Positions 54,058 to 62,894 of a DNA stretch of 64,000 nucleotides are shown here, piece after piece. Each line of letters begins with the position of its first letter. Position 1 is the stretch's first letter. A program made the position numbers and the translations under genes. The DNA is from Streptomyces sp. TLI_235 (GTDB taxonomy: Bacteria > Actinomycetota > Actinomycetes > Streptomycetales > Streptomycetaceae). The notes under the pieces were generated by a model, which ran no database searches, was not told the origin of the DNA, and saw nothing but the letters and a program-made list of their open reading frames with translations. The DNA lies in the NCBI GenBank assembly GCA_002300355.1, contig NSGV01000001.1, positions 4,278,001 through 4,342,000 of the forward strand, in the 5' to 3' direction.

Positions 54058-56298
54058 ATGCCCAGACGCCTCGGCCTTGCCCGTCCGCGCCGCCCCCGCA
54101 CCATCCGTACCCGGATCATCGCGCTGGTGCTGATCCCCGTGGTCGCCCTGGTCGGCCTGTGGACCTTCGCGATGGTCTCGATGACCGGCGACCTGCGCGC
54201 CCTCGTCCGGCTCAAGGACGCCTACTCGTACTTCGGCAGCCCGGTGGACACCGCCGTCGGCCAGATCCAGATCGAGCGCCGGCTGGCCGCCGAGTACCTC
54301 GGCTCCGGCGGCGACCAGGCCGCCCTCGCCGCCTACACCGACCAGCAGCGGAGCACCGACGAGAAGATCCGCGCGATGCGGGCCGCCGCCGAGAACCCCG
54401 ACCGGCAGGACTGGCTCACCGCCGAACAGCGCGGCACCCTCGCCGCCGTGCTGCGCGGCACGGAAGGCCTGACCCCGCTCCGGCAGGCCGTGATCACCCG
54501 GTCCCTCGGCTGGGACACCGCGGTCGACCGCTACACCGCCGTCGTCGAGCCCTCCTTCGCCGTCCAGTCCGCGCTCACCGCGCTGCAGGCCGGCCGGCTC
54601 GCCCGCGAGGCCCAGGTGGTCGTCGAGCTGGTCCGGGTCCGCGAGTTCGTCTCCCGGGAGGACGCCCTGGGCTCCGGCGCCCGGGCCGCCGGCTCCTTCA
54701 CCCCCGCCCAGTTCCGCGCCTTCGCCGCCGTCGTCGAGGACCGCCGGGTCTTCCAGCGCACCTACGTCGCCGCACTGCCCGCCGACTCCCGGGCCGGCTT
54801 CGAGACCTTCGCCGTCGACCCCCGCTACACCGCCCTGGTCGCCGCCGAGGACGGCGTCCTGGAGGCCGGCGCCGACGCCGCAGGCCGCGCCGTCGACCGC
54901 GGAGGCTGGCGCACCACCATGGACCCGGTCGTCCACCGCTACATGGAGCTGTGCCAGGACGCCGCCCTCAACTCCGCCGCCCGCGGCCGCGCCTACGCCG
55001 GCGACCAGCTGCTGAAGGCCGGCCTCGCGGGCGGCGGCGGACTGCTCGCCGTGGTGTTCTCCGTCTGGTACTCGGTGCGCACCGGCCGCCGGATCACCCG
55101 GCGGCTGGCCCGGCTGCGGGTCGCCGCCGACCGGCTGGCCAACCGGCAGCTGCCCGACGTCGTCCGCCGCCTGGCGGCCGGCGAGACGGTCGACGTGGAA
55201 CGCGCCGCACCGCGGCTCGCGTTCGCCGCCGGCGAGGACGACGACGAGATCGGCGACCTCGGCCGTGCCCTCAACCACGCCCGCCGCGCCGCGGTCGAGG
55301 CCGCCGTCGAACAGGCCCGGCTGCGGTCCGGCATCTCCGCCGTCTTCGTCAACATCGCCCGCCGCAGCCAGGCCCTGATCCACCGCCAGCTCAAGCAGCT
55401 GGACACCATGGAGCGCCGCGCCACCGACCCCGACGAGCTCGCCGACCTCTTCCGGGTCGACCACCTGGCCACCCGGATGCGCCGCCACGCCGAGGGCCTG
55501 ATCATCCTCTCCGGCGCCGCCCCCGGCCGGATGTGGCGCCGGCCCGTCCCGCTGGTCGAGGTGGTCGGCTCCGCGGTCGGCGCCGTCGAGGAGTACGAGC
55601 GGGTGGTCGTCCCGCCGATGCCGCAGGTGTTCATCGCCGGCGCGGCCGTCGCCGACCTCGCCCACCTGGTCGCCGAACTCATCGAGAACGCCGCGTCCTT
55701 CTCGCCCCCGCACACCCAGGTCACCATGCGGGCCGGCGAGGCCGCCCACGGCTGCGTCCTGGAGATCGACGACCGCGGCCTCGGCATGGACGAGGAGGAA
55801 CTCGCCGCCGCCAACCGCACCGTCGCCGACCCCCGGGAGTTCGACCCCACCCGCGCCGAGCGGCTCGGCCTCTTCGTCACCGGCCGGCTCGCCCGCCGGC
55901 ACGGCATCGAGGTGACGCTGCGCCGCTCCCCGTACGGCGGCACCACCGCCGTGGTGCTGCTGCCGAGGGCCGTGCTCGCCGAGCCGCCCGAGCCCGCGCC
56001 CGGCCCGCGGCCCGTTCCGGCGCCCGAGGCCCCCGCCGAGCCCGCGCCGGCCGCCGACACCCCGGCCGCCGCCGTGCTGCCGATGCGGCGGGCCCTGCCC
56101 ACCCGGACCCGCCAGGCGTCCCTGGCCCCCCAGCTGAAGACCCCGGACAGCGCACCGGACACAGCCGACCGACCGGCCGCCCCGGCGCCCGCCGAGGTGT
56201 CGGCCGAAGAGATGGGCGCCGTCTTCGGCGCGTTCCAGCGCGGGCTGGACCGCGGCCGCGGCCCCCACAGCCCGCACCACCCGGAGGACGAACGATGA
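54058..56298 (+). CDS. cvnA: Conservon histidine-kinase-like protein CvnA (nitrate-sensing-type)
   Basis: 746 residues, ATG at 54058. N-terminal membrane helix (about 20-45), a long extracytoplasmic helical sensor region (about 50-310), second helix (about 318-340), HAMP-like linker, then a histidine-kinase ATPase domain with N-box ELIENAASFSPPHTQVTM and DRGLGMDEEELAAANR. The usual dimerisation His is not obvious. The tail (about 635-730) is Pro/Ala-rich. Conservon kinases sense signals and work with CvnB-D in actinobacterial development. Confidence 0.93.
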   Translation: MPRRLGLARPRRPRTIRTRIIALVLIPVVALVGLWTFAMVSMTGDLRALVRLKDAYSYFGSPVDTAVGQIQIERRLAAEYLGSGGDQAALAAYTDQQRSTDEKIRAMRAAAENPDRQDWLTAEQRGTLAAVLRGTEGLTPLRQAVITRSLGWDTAVDRYTAVVEPSFAVQSALTALQAGRLAREAQVVVELVRVREFVSREDALGSGARAAGSFTPAQFRAFAAVVEDRRVFQRTYVAALPADSRAGFETFAVDPRYTALVAAEDGVLEAGADAAGRAVDRGGWRTTMDPVVHRYMELCQDAALNSAARGRAYAGDQLLKAGLAGGGGLLAVVFSVWYSVRTGRRITRRLARLRVAADRLANRQLPDVVRRLAAGETVDVERAAPRLAFAAGEDDDEIGDLGRALNHARRAAVEAAVEQARLRSGISAVFVNIARRSQALIHRQLKQLDTMERRATDPDELADLFRVDHLATRMRRHAEGLIILSGAAPGRMWRRPVPLVEVVGSAVGAVEEYERVVVPPMPQVFIAGAAVADLAHLVAELIENAASFSPPHTQVTMRAGEAAHGCVLEIDDRGLGMDEEELAAANRTVADPREFDPTRAERLGLFVTGRLARRHGIEVTLRRSPYGGTTAVVLLPRAVLAEPPEPAPGPRPVPAPEAPAEPAPAADTPAAAVLPMRRALPTRTRQASLAPQLKTPDSAPDTADRPAAPAPAEVSAEEMGAVFGAFQRGLDRGRGPHSPHHPEDER

Positions 56299-56723
56299 GC
56301 ACGCCCGACACCACCACGCCGGCCGCCGACGGCCTGGACTGGCTGCTGGAGGACCTGGTCGACCGCACCGAGCACGTCCGCCGGGCCGTACTGCTCTCCT
56401 CCGACGGACTGCCCACCGCGGCCTCCGCCGGCCTGAGCACCGAGGACGCCGACCACCTCGCCGCCGTCTGCTCGGGTTTCCACAGCCTCGCCAAGGGCGT
56501 CGGCAGCCGCTTCGCGGCGGGCGGCGTCCGGCAGACCATGGTGATGCTGGAGGACGCCTTCCTCTTCGTCTCCCCGGCCGGCGAGGGCAGCTGCCTCGCC
56601 GTGCTGTGCGGGCCGCAGGCGGACGTCGGCCAGATCGCCTACGAGATGCAGATGCTCGTCCGCCGGGTCGGCCGCCATCTGTCCACCCCGGCCCGGGCCG
56701 ACGCCGACCCGGCCCGCGACTGA
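56295..56723 (+). CDS. cvnB: Roadblock/LC7 protein CvnB
   Basis: 142 residues, ATG at 56295 overlapping cvnA by 4 bases. LDWLLEDLVDRTEHVRRAVLLSSDGLPTAASAGLSTEDADHLAAVCSGFHSLAKGVGSRFAAGGVRQTMVML is the roadblock fold, which in other systems controls small GTPases as a GAP-like partner. The short C-terminal tail is basic then acidic. Confidence 0.94.
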   Translation: MSTPDTTTPAADGLDWLLEDLVDRTEHVRRAVLLSSDGLPTAASAGLSTEDADHLAAVCSGFHSLAKGVGSRFAAGGVRQTMVMLEDAFLFVSPAGEGSCLAVLCGPQADVGQIAYEMQMLVRRVGRHLSTPARADADPARD

Positions 56724-56734
56724 CGGGCGGCCCC

Positions 56735-57103
56735 GTGAGCGGTCACTGGTACGACGACGAGGCCGGCCCGATGGTCCGGCCGTTCACCCTCACCGGCGGG
56801 CGCACCCGCTCCGCCGCCGCCGAGCGGTACGACCTGCTGGCCGCCGTCTCCGCGGTGCCGGGCGCCGAGCCGGCCGCACCGCTGGACCACGCCCGCAGCG
56901 CCCTGCTGGAGCGGATCCGGGCGCGGGCCTGCCCGCTCGCCGAGCTGGCCGCCGACGCCGACCTGCCGATCGGCGCCCTGCGGGTGCTGCTCGGCGACCT
57001 CGTGCAGGCCGGCTTGGTCGCGGTCGGCCGGGCCGCCGCCGAGGCCGGCCGTCCGGACGTCCGGCTGTTGCGCGAGGTGATCCAGGGCCTGCGCCGGCTC
57101 TGA
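56735..57103 (+). CDS. cvnC: DUF742 protein CvnC
   Basis: 122 residues, GTG at 56735, 11 bases after cvnB. VRPFTLTGGRTRS and PLAELAADADLPIGALRVLLGDLVQAGLVAV match DUF742, a winged-helix-like conservon component. It is the last gene of the cluster here; the expected cvnD GTPase does not follow. Confidence 0.93.
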   Translation: MSGHWYDDEAGPMVRPFTLTGGRTRSAAAERYDLLAAVSAVPGAEPAAPLDHARSALLERIRARACPLAELAADADLPIGALRVLLGDLVQAGLVAVGRAAAEAGRPDVRLLREVIQGLRRL

Positions 57104-57107
57104 CACC

Positions 57108-57132
57108 GACCCGCCGGCCCGGCCGGCGGGTC
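57108..57132. terminator. Bidirectional hairpin at end of cvnABC
   Basis: Perfect 10-bp arms (57108-57117, 57123-57132) with a 5-base loop. The right arm reaches the stop codon of the convergent response regulator gene. Confidence 0.75.
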
Positions 57133-57820
57133 AGTCCGCCGCGCCGGCCCTGACCAGCCCGTTCTCGTAGGCCAGCACCACGGCCTGGACACGGTCGCGC
57201 AGGCCCAGCTTGGCCAGGATCCGGCCGACGTGCGTCTTCACGGTGGCCTCCGACAGCGTCAGCCGGGCCGCGATCTCGCTGTTCGACAGGCCCTGCGCCA
57301 CCAGCAGGAACACCTCCCGCTCACGGTCGGTGAGCGGCTCCAGCACCGGCGAGCCGGGCGCCGTCGACGGCGTCGGCAGCACCTGCGCGAAACGGTCGAT
57401 CATCCGGCGGGTGGTGGTCGGCGCGACCACCGCGTCACCGCCGTGCACCGCGCGGATCGCCGCGACCAGCTCGGTCGGCGGGACGTCCTTCAGCAGGAAG
57501 CCGCTGGCCCCCGCCTTCAGCGCGGCGAAGGCGTACTCGTCCAGGTCGAAGGTGGTCAGGATGAGCACGTGCGGCGCGTCCGGCAGCGGCGCACCGGAGT
57601 CGTCCAGGCAGATCCGCCGGGTGGCCTGCACGCCGTCCAGCCTCGGCATCCGGACGTCCATCAGCACCACGTCGACCTCCGTCTCCGCGAGCCGCTCCAG
57701 CGCCTGCGCGCCGTCGCCCGCCTCGGCGGCGATCTCGATGTCGCCCTGCGACTGCAGGACCATCCGGAAGCCCGTACGGAGCAGCTCCTGGTCGTCCACG
57801 AGCATCACGCGGATGGTCAC
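57131..57820 (-). CDS. NarL/LuxR-type response regulator
   Basis: 229 residues from GTG at 57820 with AAGGAG before it. Receiver domain with phospho-acceptor in VVLMDVRMPRLDG, KAGASGFLLKD; C-terminal HTH LTDREREVFLLVAQGLSNSEIAARLTLSEATVKTHVGRILAKL. Paired with the upstream kinase. Confidence 0.95.
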   Translation of the reverse strand: MTIRVMLVDDQELLRTGFRMVLQSQGDIEIAAEAGDGAQALERLAETEVDVVLMDVRMPRLDGVQATRRICLDDSGAPLPDAPHVLILTTFDLDEYAFAALKAGASGFLLKDVPPTELVAAIRAVHGGDAVVAPTTTRRMIDRFAQVLPTPSTAPGSPVLEPLTDREREVFLLVAQGLSNSEIAARLTLSEATVKTHVGRILAKLGLRDRVQAVVLAYENGLVRAGAAD

Positions 57821-57858
57821 GGTCGGTACTCCTTCACCTGTGCGGTCGTGCCCCGGCC

Positions 57859-59076
57859 TCAGCCGGCGGCCTTGAGGGGGAGGACGGCCCGGATCCGGAA
57901 GCCGCCGCCCGGCCGGGGGCCGATGTCGAGACTGCCGCTCACCATGCCGACCCGCTCGCGCATGCCGATCAGACCATGCCCCGGCCCCTCGGCACCACCG
58001 TCGAGCTGCTCCGCCGTGGTGCCGCGGCCGTCGTCCTCGACCAGCACCTCCAGATCGCGGTCGCCGAAGTCCACCGCGACCCGGGCACGGGCGCCCGGAC
58101 CGCCGTGCTTGCGCACGTTGGTCAGCGCCTCCTGGACGATCCGGTACACCGTCAGCTCCAGACCGCGGGGCAGCTCCCGCGGCTCGCCCGAGGTCGCGAA
58201 GTCCACCGGCAGACCGGCGGTGCGGACCTGCTCCAGCAGCTCCGGCAGCTCCTCCACGCCGGGCTGCGGGACGTACTCCTCGGCCGTCTCCGACGTCCGC
58301 AGCACCCCGAGCAGCCGGCGCATCTCCACCAGCGCCTGACGCCCGGTGGCCGCGATCGTGCTGAGCGCCTCCTTCGCCTGCTGCGGCGAGTTGTCCAGTA
58401 CGTAGGCGGCGCCGTCGGCCTGAACGATCATCACCGAGACGTTGTGCGCGACCACGTCGTGCAGCTCCCGGGCGATCCGGGCGCGCTCGGCGGCCACCGC
58501 CACCTTCGACTGCGCGTCCCGCTCGCGCTCCAGCCGGGCCGCCCGGTCCTCCAGCTCGATCAGATAGGCCCCGCGGACCCGGGTCAGCCGGCCCCACGCC
58601 CAGCACAGCACGAACGGCGTCGACATCAGCACCGCCACGAACACCAGCTGCCAGGTGCTCGGGCCGGGCGGCGGCGACGGGTCGTCCGGCACCGGGTCGC
58701 CGCTGTTGTCGAACCGCCACAGCGTCAGCGGCCCGGCCACCAGGCCCACCGCCAGCACCAGCCGGGACGCCCACCGGGACCCGAAGGCCGCGCCGGTGTA
58801 CGCGAACACCAGGTAGCCGATGGCCGAGGCGCCCGGCGTCACGTTCAGGACGAGCTGCCCCAGCCCCAGCGCGGTGCCCCCGGCCGCGGCCAGGTCCGGG
58901 TACCGGCGCCGGACCACCATCAGCGCGGCGATCGCCAGCGAGAAGGCCAGGCCGCCGTAGAGCTGCCGGTCCGAATCGGAGAAGTCGGACAGCAGGCCGA
59001 GCAGGAGGACCACCAGCGCCCAGGCGGAGTCGACCACCATCGGGTGACGGCGGAGCCAGGCGTTGAGTCGATGCAC
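57859..59076 (-). CDS. Sensor histidine kinase (HisKA_3 / NarX-type)
   Basis: 405 residues from GTG at 59076. Four to five N-terminal membrane helices (about 15-180), then the H-box ARIARELHDVVAHNVSVMIVQADGAAYVL (His near 220) and a HATPase_c domain with VQEALTNVRKHGGPGA, VEDDGRG and GHGLIGMRERVGMVSGSLDIG. It probably phosphorylates the downstream regulator, 38 bp away. No periplasmic sensor domain, so the signal may be felt in the membrane. Confidence 0.94.
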   Translation of the reverse strand: MHRLNAWLRRHPMVVDSAWALVVLLLGLLSDFSDSDRQLYGGLAFSLAIAALMVVRRRYPDLAAAGGTALGLGQLVLNVTPGASAIGYLVFAYTGAAFGSRWASRLVLAVGLVAGPLTLWRFDNSGDPVPDDPSPPPGPSTWQLVFVAVLMSTPFVLCWAWGRLTRVRGAYLIELEDRAARLERERDAQSKVAVAAERARIARELHDVVAHNVSVMIVQADGAAYVLDNSPQQAKEALSTIAATGRQALVEMRRLLGVLRTSETAEEYVPQPGVEELPELLEQVRTAGLPVDFATSGEPRELPRGLELTVYRIVQEALTNVRKHGGPGARARVAVDFGDRDLEVLVEDDGRGTTAEQLDGGAEGPGHGLIGMRERVGMVSGSLDIGPRPGGGFRIRAVLPLKAAG

Positions 59077-59197
59077 GCTCCAAGCCTAGGCAGTCGCACC
59101 GCACCCCCAGGTCCGCCGCGAGGGCGATCCGCCATCCGTCGCAGGGTGGAGACGCCCCCCGCCGGGACACCCCCGCCGACCGGTAGCGTCGACCCCC

Positions 59198-60202
59198 GTG
59201 ACCTGGATGCGGTGGCGGCCCGCCATGGAGGAGGCGCTGTACGGCGCGGACGGCTTCTACCGGGGCCCGGAGGGGCCCGCCGGGCACTTCCGCACCTCCG
59301 TGCACGCCTCCCCGCTGTTCGCCGGCGCGGTCGCCCGGCTGCTCGCCGAGACCGACGAGGCGCTCGGCCGCCCCGCCGAACTCGCCCTCGTCGACGTCGG
59401 CGCCGGCCGCGGCGAACTCCTCGCCGGCGTGCTCGCCGCCCTCGACCCCGGGCTCGCCGCCCGGGTCCGCCCCTACGCCGTCGAACTCGCCGACCGCCCC
59501 GCCGGCCTGCCCGCGGCCGTGCGGTGGACGGACACCCTGCCGACCGGCCTGACCGGCCTGCTCTTCGCCAACGAGTGGCTCGACAACGTGCCCCTCGACA
59601 TCGCCGAACCCGACGAGGACGGCCTGCTGCGCTACGTCGAGGTCGGACCCGACGGCGAGGAGCGGCTCGGCGGACCGCTGGAGGAGGCCGACGCCGCCTG
59701 GGCCGCCCGCTGGTGGCCGGACGGCGAACGCGTCGAACTCGGCCGCACCCGCGACGAGGCCTGGGCCTCGGCCGTCGCCGCCCTCGACCGCGGCCTCGCC
59801 GTCGCCGTCGACTACGCCCACAGCGCCGCCGACCGCCCGGTCTTCGGCACCCTCACCGGCTTCCGCGCCGGACGCGAGGTCCGGCCCGTCCCCGACGGCA
59901 GCTGCGACGTCACCGCGCACGTCGCCCTCGACGCGGCCGCCGTCCCCGTTGTCCACAGCCTGTGGACAACGCAGCGGGCCGCACTGCACGCCCTCGGCGT
60001 GCACGGCAGACGGCCCCCGCTCGCCCTCGCCTCCACCGACCCGGCCGGCTACCTGCGGGCCCTCGGCGGAGCCGGCGAGGCCGCCGAACTGACCGACCCG
60101 GCCGGACTCGGCGGCTTCGGCTGGCTCGCCCAGGCCGTCCGCATGCCGGTACCGCGGAGCCTGGCGGGACTCCCCACACCCGCGGGGTGGCAGACTCTGT
60201 AG
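59198..60202 (+). CDS. MidA/NDUFAF7-like SAM-dependent methyltransferase
   Basis: 334 residues, GTG at 59198. SAM motif LALVDVGAGRGELLAGVLAAL near 60-80, LFANEWLDNVPLDIAEP near 122. The family methylates a complex I subunit in mitochondria (Arg of NDUFS2, the NuoD homologue). Here the gene stops 2 bases before nuoD, so a similar role on NuoD is attractive but unproven. Confidence 0.88.
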   Translation: MTWMRWRPAMEEALYGADGFYRGPEGPAGHFRTSVHASPLFAGAVARLLAETDEALGRPAELALVDVGAGRGELLAGVLAALDPGLAARVRPYAVELADRPAGLPAAVRWTDTLPTGLTGLLFANEWLDNVPLDIAEPDEDGLLRYVEVGPDGEERLGGPLEEADAAWAARWWPDGERVELGRTRDEAWASAVAALDRGLAVAVDYAHSAADRPVFGTLTGFRAGREVRPVPDGSCDVTAHVALDAAAVPVVHSLWTTQRAALHALGVHGRRPPLALASTDPAGYLRALGGAGEAAELTDPAGLGGFGWLAQAVRMPVPRSLAGLPTPAGWQTL

Positions 60203-60204
60203 CC

Positions 60205-61367
60205 ATGAGGGAGACCACGGTCGGCATCGGCGCGGGCGCGCAGCAGCTCACGGGCGAGCTGGGCACCAGCGACATGGTGCTCAACATCGGCCCGCAGCAC
60301 CCGTCCACGCACGGCGTGCTGCGGCTGAAGCTGGTGCTGGACGGCGAGCGGATCGTCACCGCGGAGCCGGTCATCGGCTACATGCACCGCGGTGCGGAGA
60401 AGCTCTTCGAGGCCCGCGACTACCGCCAGATCATCATGCTGGCGAACCGGCACGACTGGCTCTCCGCCTTCTCCAACGAACTCGGCGTGGTCCTCGCCGT
60501 CGAGCGGATGCTCGGCATGGAGGTCCCCGAGCGGGCGGTGTGGATCCGCACCCTGCTCGCCGAGCTCAACCGGGTGCTCAACCACCTGATGTTCCTCGGC
60601 TCCTACCCGCTGGAGCTGGGCGGCATCACCCCGATCTTCCACGCCTTCCACGGCCGCGAGGAACTCCAGCACGTCATGGAGGAGGCCTCCGGCGGCCGCA
60701 TGCACTACATGTTCAACCGGGTCGGCGGCCTCAAGGAGGACCTGCCGGCCGGCTGGCTCGGCCGCGTCCGGCACGCCGTCGACGCCGTCCGCAAGCAGCT
60801 CCCGGTCTACGAGAACCTCGTCCTCGGCAACGAGATCTTCCGCGGCCGCACCGCCGGGGTCGGCGTGCTCACCCGCGAGCAGGTCCACGCCTACGGCGTC
60901 AGCGGGCCGATCGCCCGCGCCAGCGGCGTCGATTTCGACCTCCGCCGCGACGAGCCCTACCTCGCCTACGGCGAGCTCGCCGACGTGCTCACCGTCGTGG
61001 TCCGGGAGGAGGGCGACTGCCTGGCCCGCTTCGAGTGCCTGCTGGAGCAGTCCGCCAACTCCCTCGACCTCGCCGACGCCTGCCTCGACCGCCTCGCCGG
61101 GATCGCCCCGGGGCCGGTCAACCTGCGGCTGCCCAAGGTCCTCAAGGCCCCGAGGGCACGACCTACGCCTGGACCGAGAACCCGCTCGGCATCAACGGCT
61201 ACTACCTGGTCTCCCGCGGCGACAAGACGCCCTGGCGGCTCAAGCTCCGCTCCGCCTCGTACAACAACATCCAGGCCCTGACCGAACTCCTGCCGGGCAC
61301 CCTGGTCGCCGACATGGTCGCCATCCTCGGCTCGATGTTCTTCGTCGTCGGCGACATCGACAAGTAG
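60205..61367 (+). pseudogene. nuoD: NADH-quinone oxidoreductase subunit D (second copy, nuoD2-type), frameshifted at about 61150
   Basis: ATG at 60205. The first frame encodes LNIGPQHPSTHGVLRLKLVLDGERIV and GYMHRGAEKLFE, RNRxDWLSAF-like segments and VRLPKVLKAP-type sequence as far as about 61147. After GCCCCGAGG (61147-61154) the correct continuation (EGTTYAWTENPLGINGYYLVSRGDKTPWRLKLRSASYNN ... VVGDIDK) is in another frame and ends at 61367. One extra C would join them into about 387 residues, full NuoD size. So either this is a true frameshift, which would break the gene, or an assembly error. NuoD binds quinone in complex I. Only one nuo subunit is seen here, so this may be a stand-alone copy. 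Confidence 0.9.
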
Positions 61368-61391
61368 CGGGAAACCCGAATTCAGCCGTCC

Positions 61392-62269
61392 CTACTTGCC
61401 CGCAGGGTTGTCCGCCGGGTGGGGGGCGAGCTTCTTGTGGCCCTTGGTGGCGATGCGCTGCTCGCAGAGGGCGACCAGGACGGCGTACGCCTCGGGCCCA
61501 TCAGTTCGGTGAGTTCGGCGCGGTAGCTGACGTAGACCGGGTCCGGTGCGTTGTGCGCCTCGGGGCTGCCGGTGCACCACCAGTGCAGGTCGTGGCCGCC
61601 CGGGCCCCAGCCGCGGCGGTCGTACTCGCCGATGGTCACCTGCAGGTAGCGGGTGTCGTCGGGGCGGTCGATCCAGTCGTAGGTGCGGCGGACGGGGAGC
61701 TGCCAGCAGACGTCCGGCTTGGTCTCCAGCGGCTCGCGGCCCTCCTGCAGGGCCAGGATGTGCAGCGCGCAGCCCGCCCCGCCCGGGAAGCCGGGGCTGT
61801 TGCGGAAGAGGCAGGCGCCGTCGATCCGCCGGGTCTGCCGGTCACCGTCCTCGTCGAGCATGGTGATGCCGCCGTCGAGCCGGATCCGGCCCTTCGCGTC
61901 GGTGCCGTGCGGGTGGTTCTCCCACATGTCCGGGGTGAGCCGGGCGGCGTGGCCGGCGACCCGCTGCTCGTCCTCCTCGTCGGAGTAGTGGGCGCCGAGG
62001 GTGCAGCAGCCGTCGGAGGCGCCGCGGCCCTCCTCGATGCCGTGGCAGCCCTGGCCGAAGATGCAGCCCCAGTTGGAGGTGAGCCAGGTGAGGTCGCAGC
62101 GGAACACCTGCTCCTCGTCGGCCGGGTCGGTGAACTCGGCCCAGGCGCGTGCGAAGTCGAGCGGGACCTCGGCCCGTACGGTCGGCATCGCGAGGTCGAC
62201 CGTGGTCGAGGCCGGCCGCTTGCCGTTCTTCCCGGACTTCTTGTGTTCTGCGGTGTCTGCTGCTGCCAC
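61392..62269 (-). CDS. Cys-rich conserved protein (possible metal-binding), frameshifted at about 61496
   Basis: From GTG at 62269 the frame encodes about 292 residues with many Cys: FRCDLTWLTSNWGCIFGQGCHGIEE, SDGCCTLGAHYSDEE, DGACLFRNSPGFPGGAGCALHIL, VCWQLP, HWWCTGS. This Cys spacing suggests a zinc or iron-sulfur site. Near 61494-61499 (GGGCCC) the frame breaks, and the natural C-terminus (EAYAVLVALCEQRIATKGHKKLAP ... NPAGK) continues in another frame to 61392. Adding one C repairs it. As written, the first frame ends at 61382 with a scrambled tail of about 35 residues. Function not known. Confidence 0.82.
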
Positions 62270-62509
62270 GCTGCAAGGGTATGGCCTCGGCTGCCGTTTC
62301 CCGGCGGCGCCGGAGCCGCGCACCGGCGGCACACCTGCCCGGCACCCGGTCCGCACCGGCCGTGCACGGGCCGTGCGCAGGTGTCCGCCCGGTCGTGAAG
62401 GCAGGGTGAAGAGGCTCACCGCGGCCCCGGCCGCCTCATGTCCGGGGCCTAGGATGGCGGGCTGCAGACGGCTGCGTACGGGGACGCGACGCGACGACGG
62501 GGGACGGGG

Positions 62510-62854
62510 ATGGCCGACAGGGTTCTGTTGAAGCCTTGGGAACTGCACGGCGAGGGGCGGGAGTTCGAGACCGTCTCGAACGACTTCGCGCGGGCGGCGC
62601 TCGACCTGGAGAACGGACTGGCCGGCCTCGGCACCCCCTGGGGGCGGGACGAACCGGGCAAGGGCTTCGGGGAGACGTACGAGGGCGCCCGGGAGGGCGT
62701 GCTGGCCGGACTGCAGGGCCTGGCCGACCGCCTCGGCGGCATCGGGGCCGGCCTGCACACCATGGCCGACAACGCCGAGCACAACGAGCAGGGCAACCGC
62801 GACGCCTTCCGGACCCTGGGCCCGGGAACCGGCGCGGCCCCCGCCGCGCTCTGA
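62510..62854 (+). CDS. WXG100-like small protein
   Basis: 114 residues, ATG at 62510. Two helices broken by a turn with GTPWGRDEPGKGF in the middle replacing a classical WxG; LENGLAGLGTPWG and AREGVLAGLQGLADRLGGIGAGLHTMADN fit the WXG100/ESX-type helical hairpin. Such proteins are carried or secreted by type VII systems, and the next gene is a large helical-repeat protein, so this may be its chaperone-like partner. Confidence 0.75.
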   Translation: MADRVLLKPWELHGEGREFETVSNDFARAALDLENGLAGLGTPWGRDEPGKGFGETYEGAREGVLAGLQGLADRLGGIGAGLHTMADNAEHNEQGNRDAFRTLGPGTGAAPAAL

Positions 62855-62894
62855 GTCGACGGACCGTCAAGCCGCACCACCGAAGGGGGACCAC

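Noticed and set aside
57131..60004. 957-codon minus-strand fusion of response regulator with upstream sequence
   Set aside because: Only the last 229 residues show a response regulator; the upstream part is antisense of the methyltransferase and shadow of the kinase.
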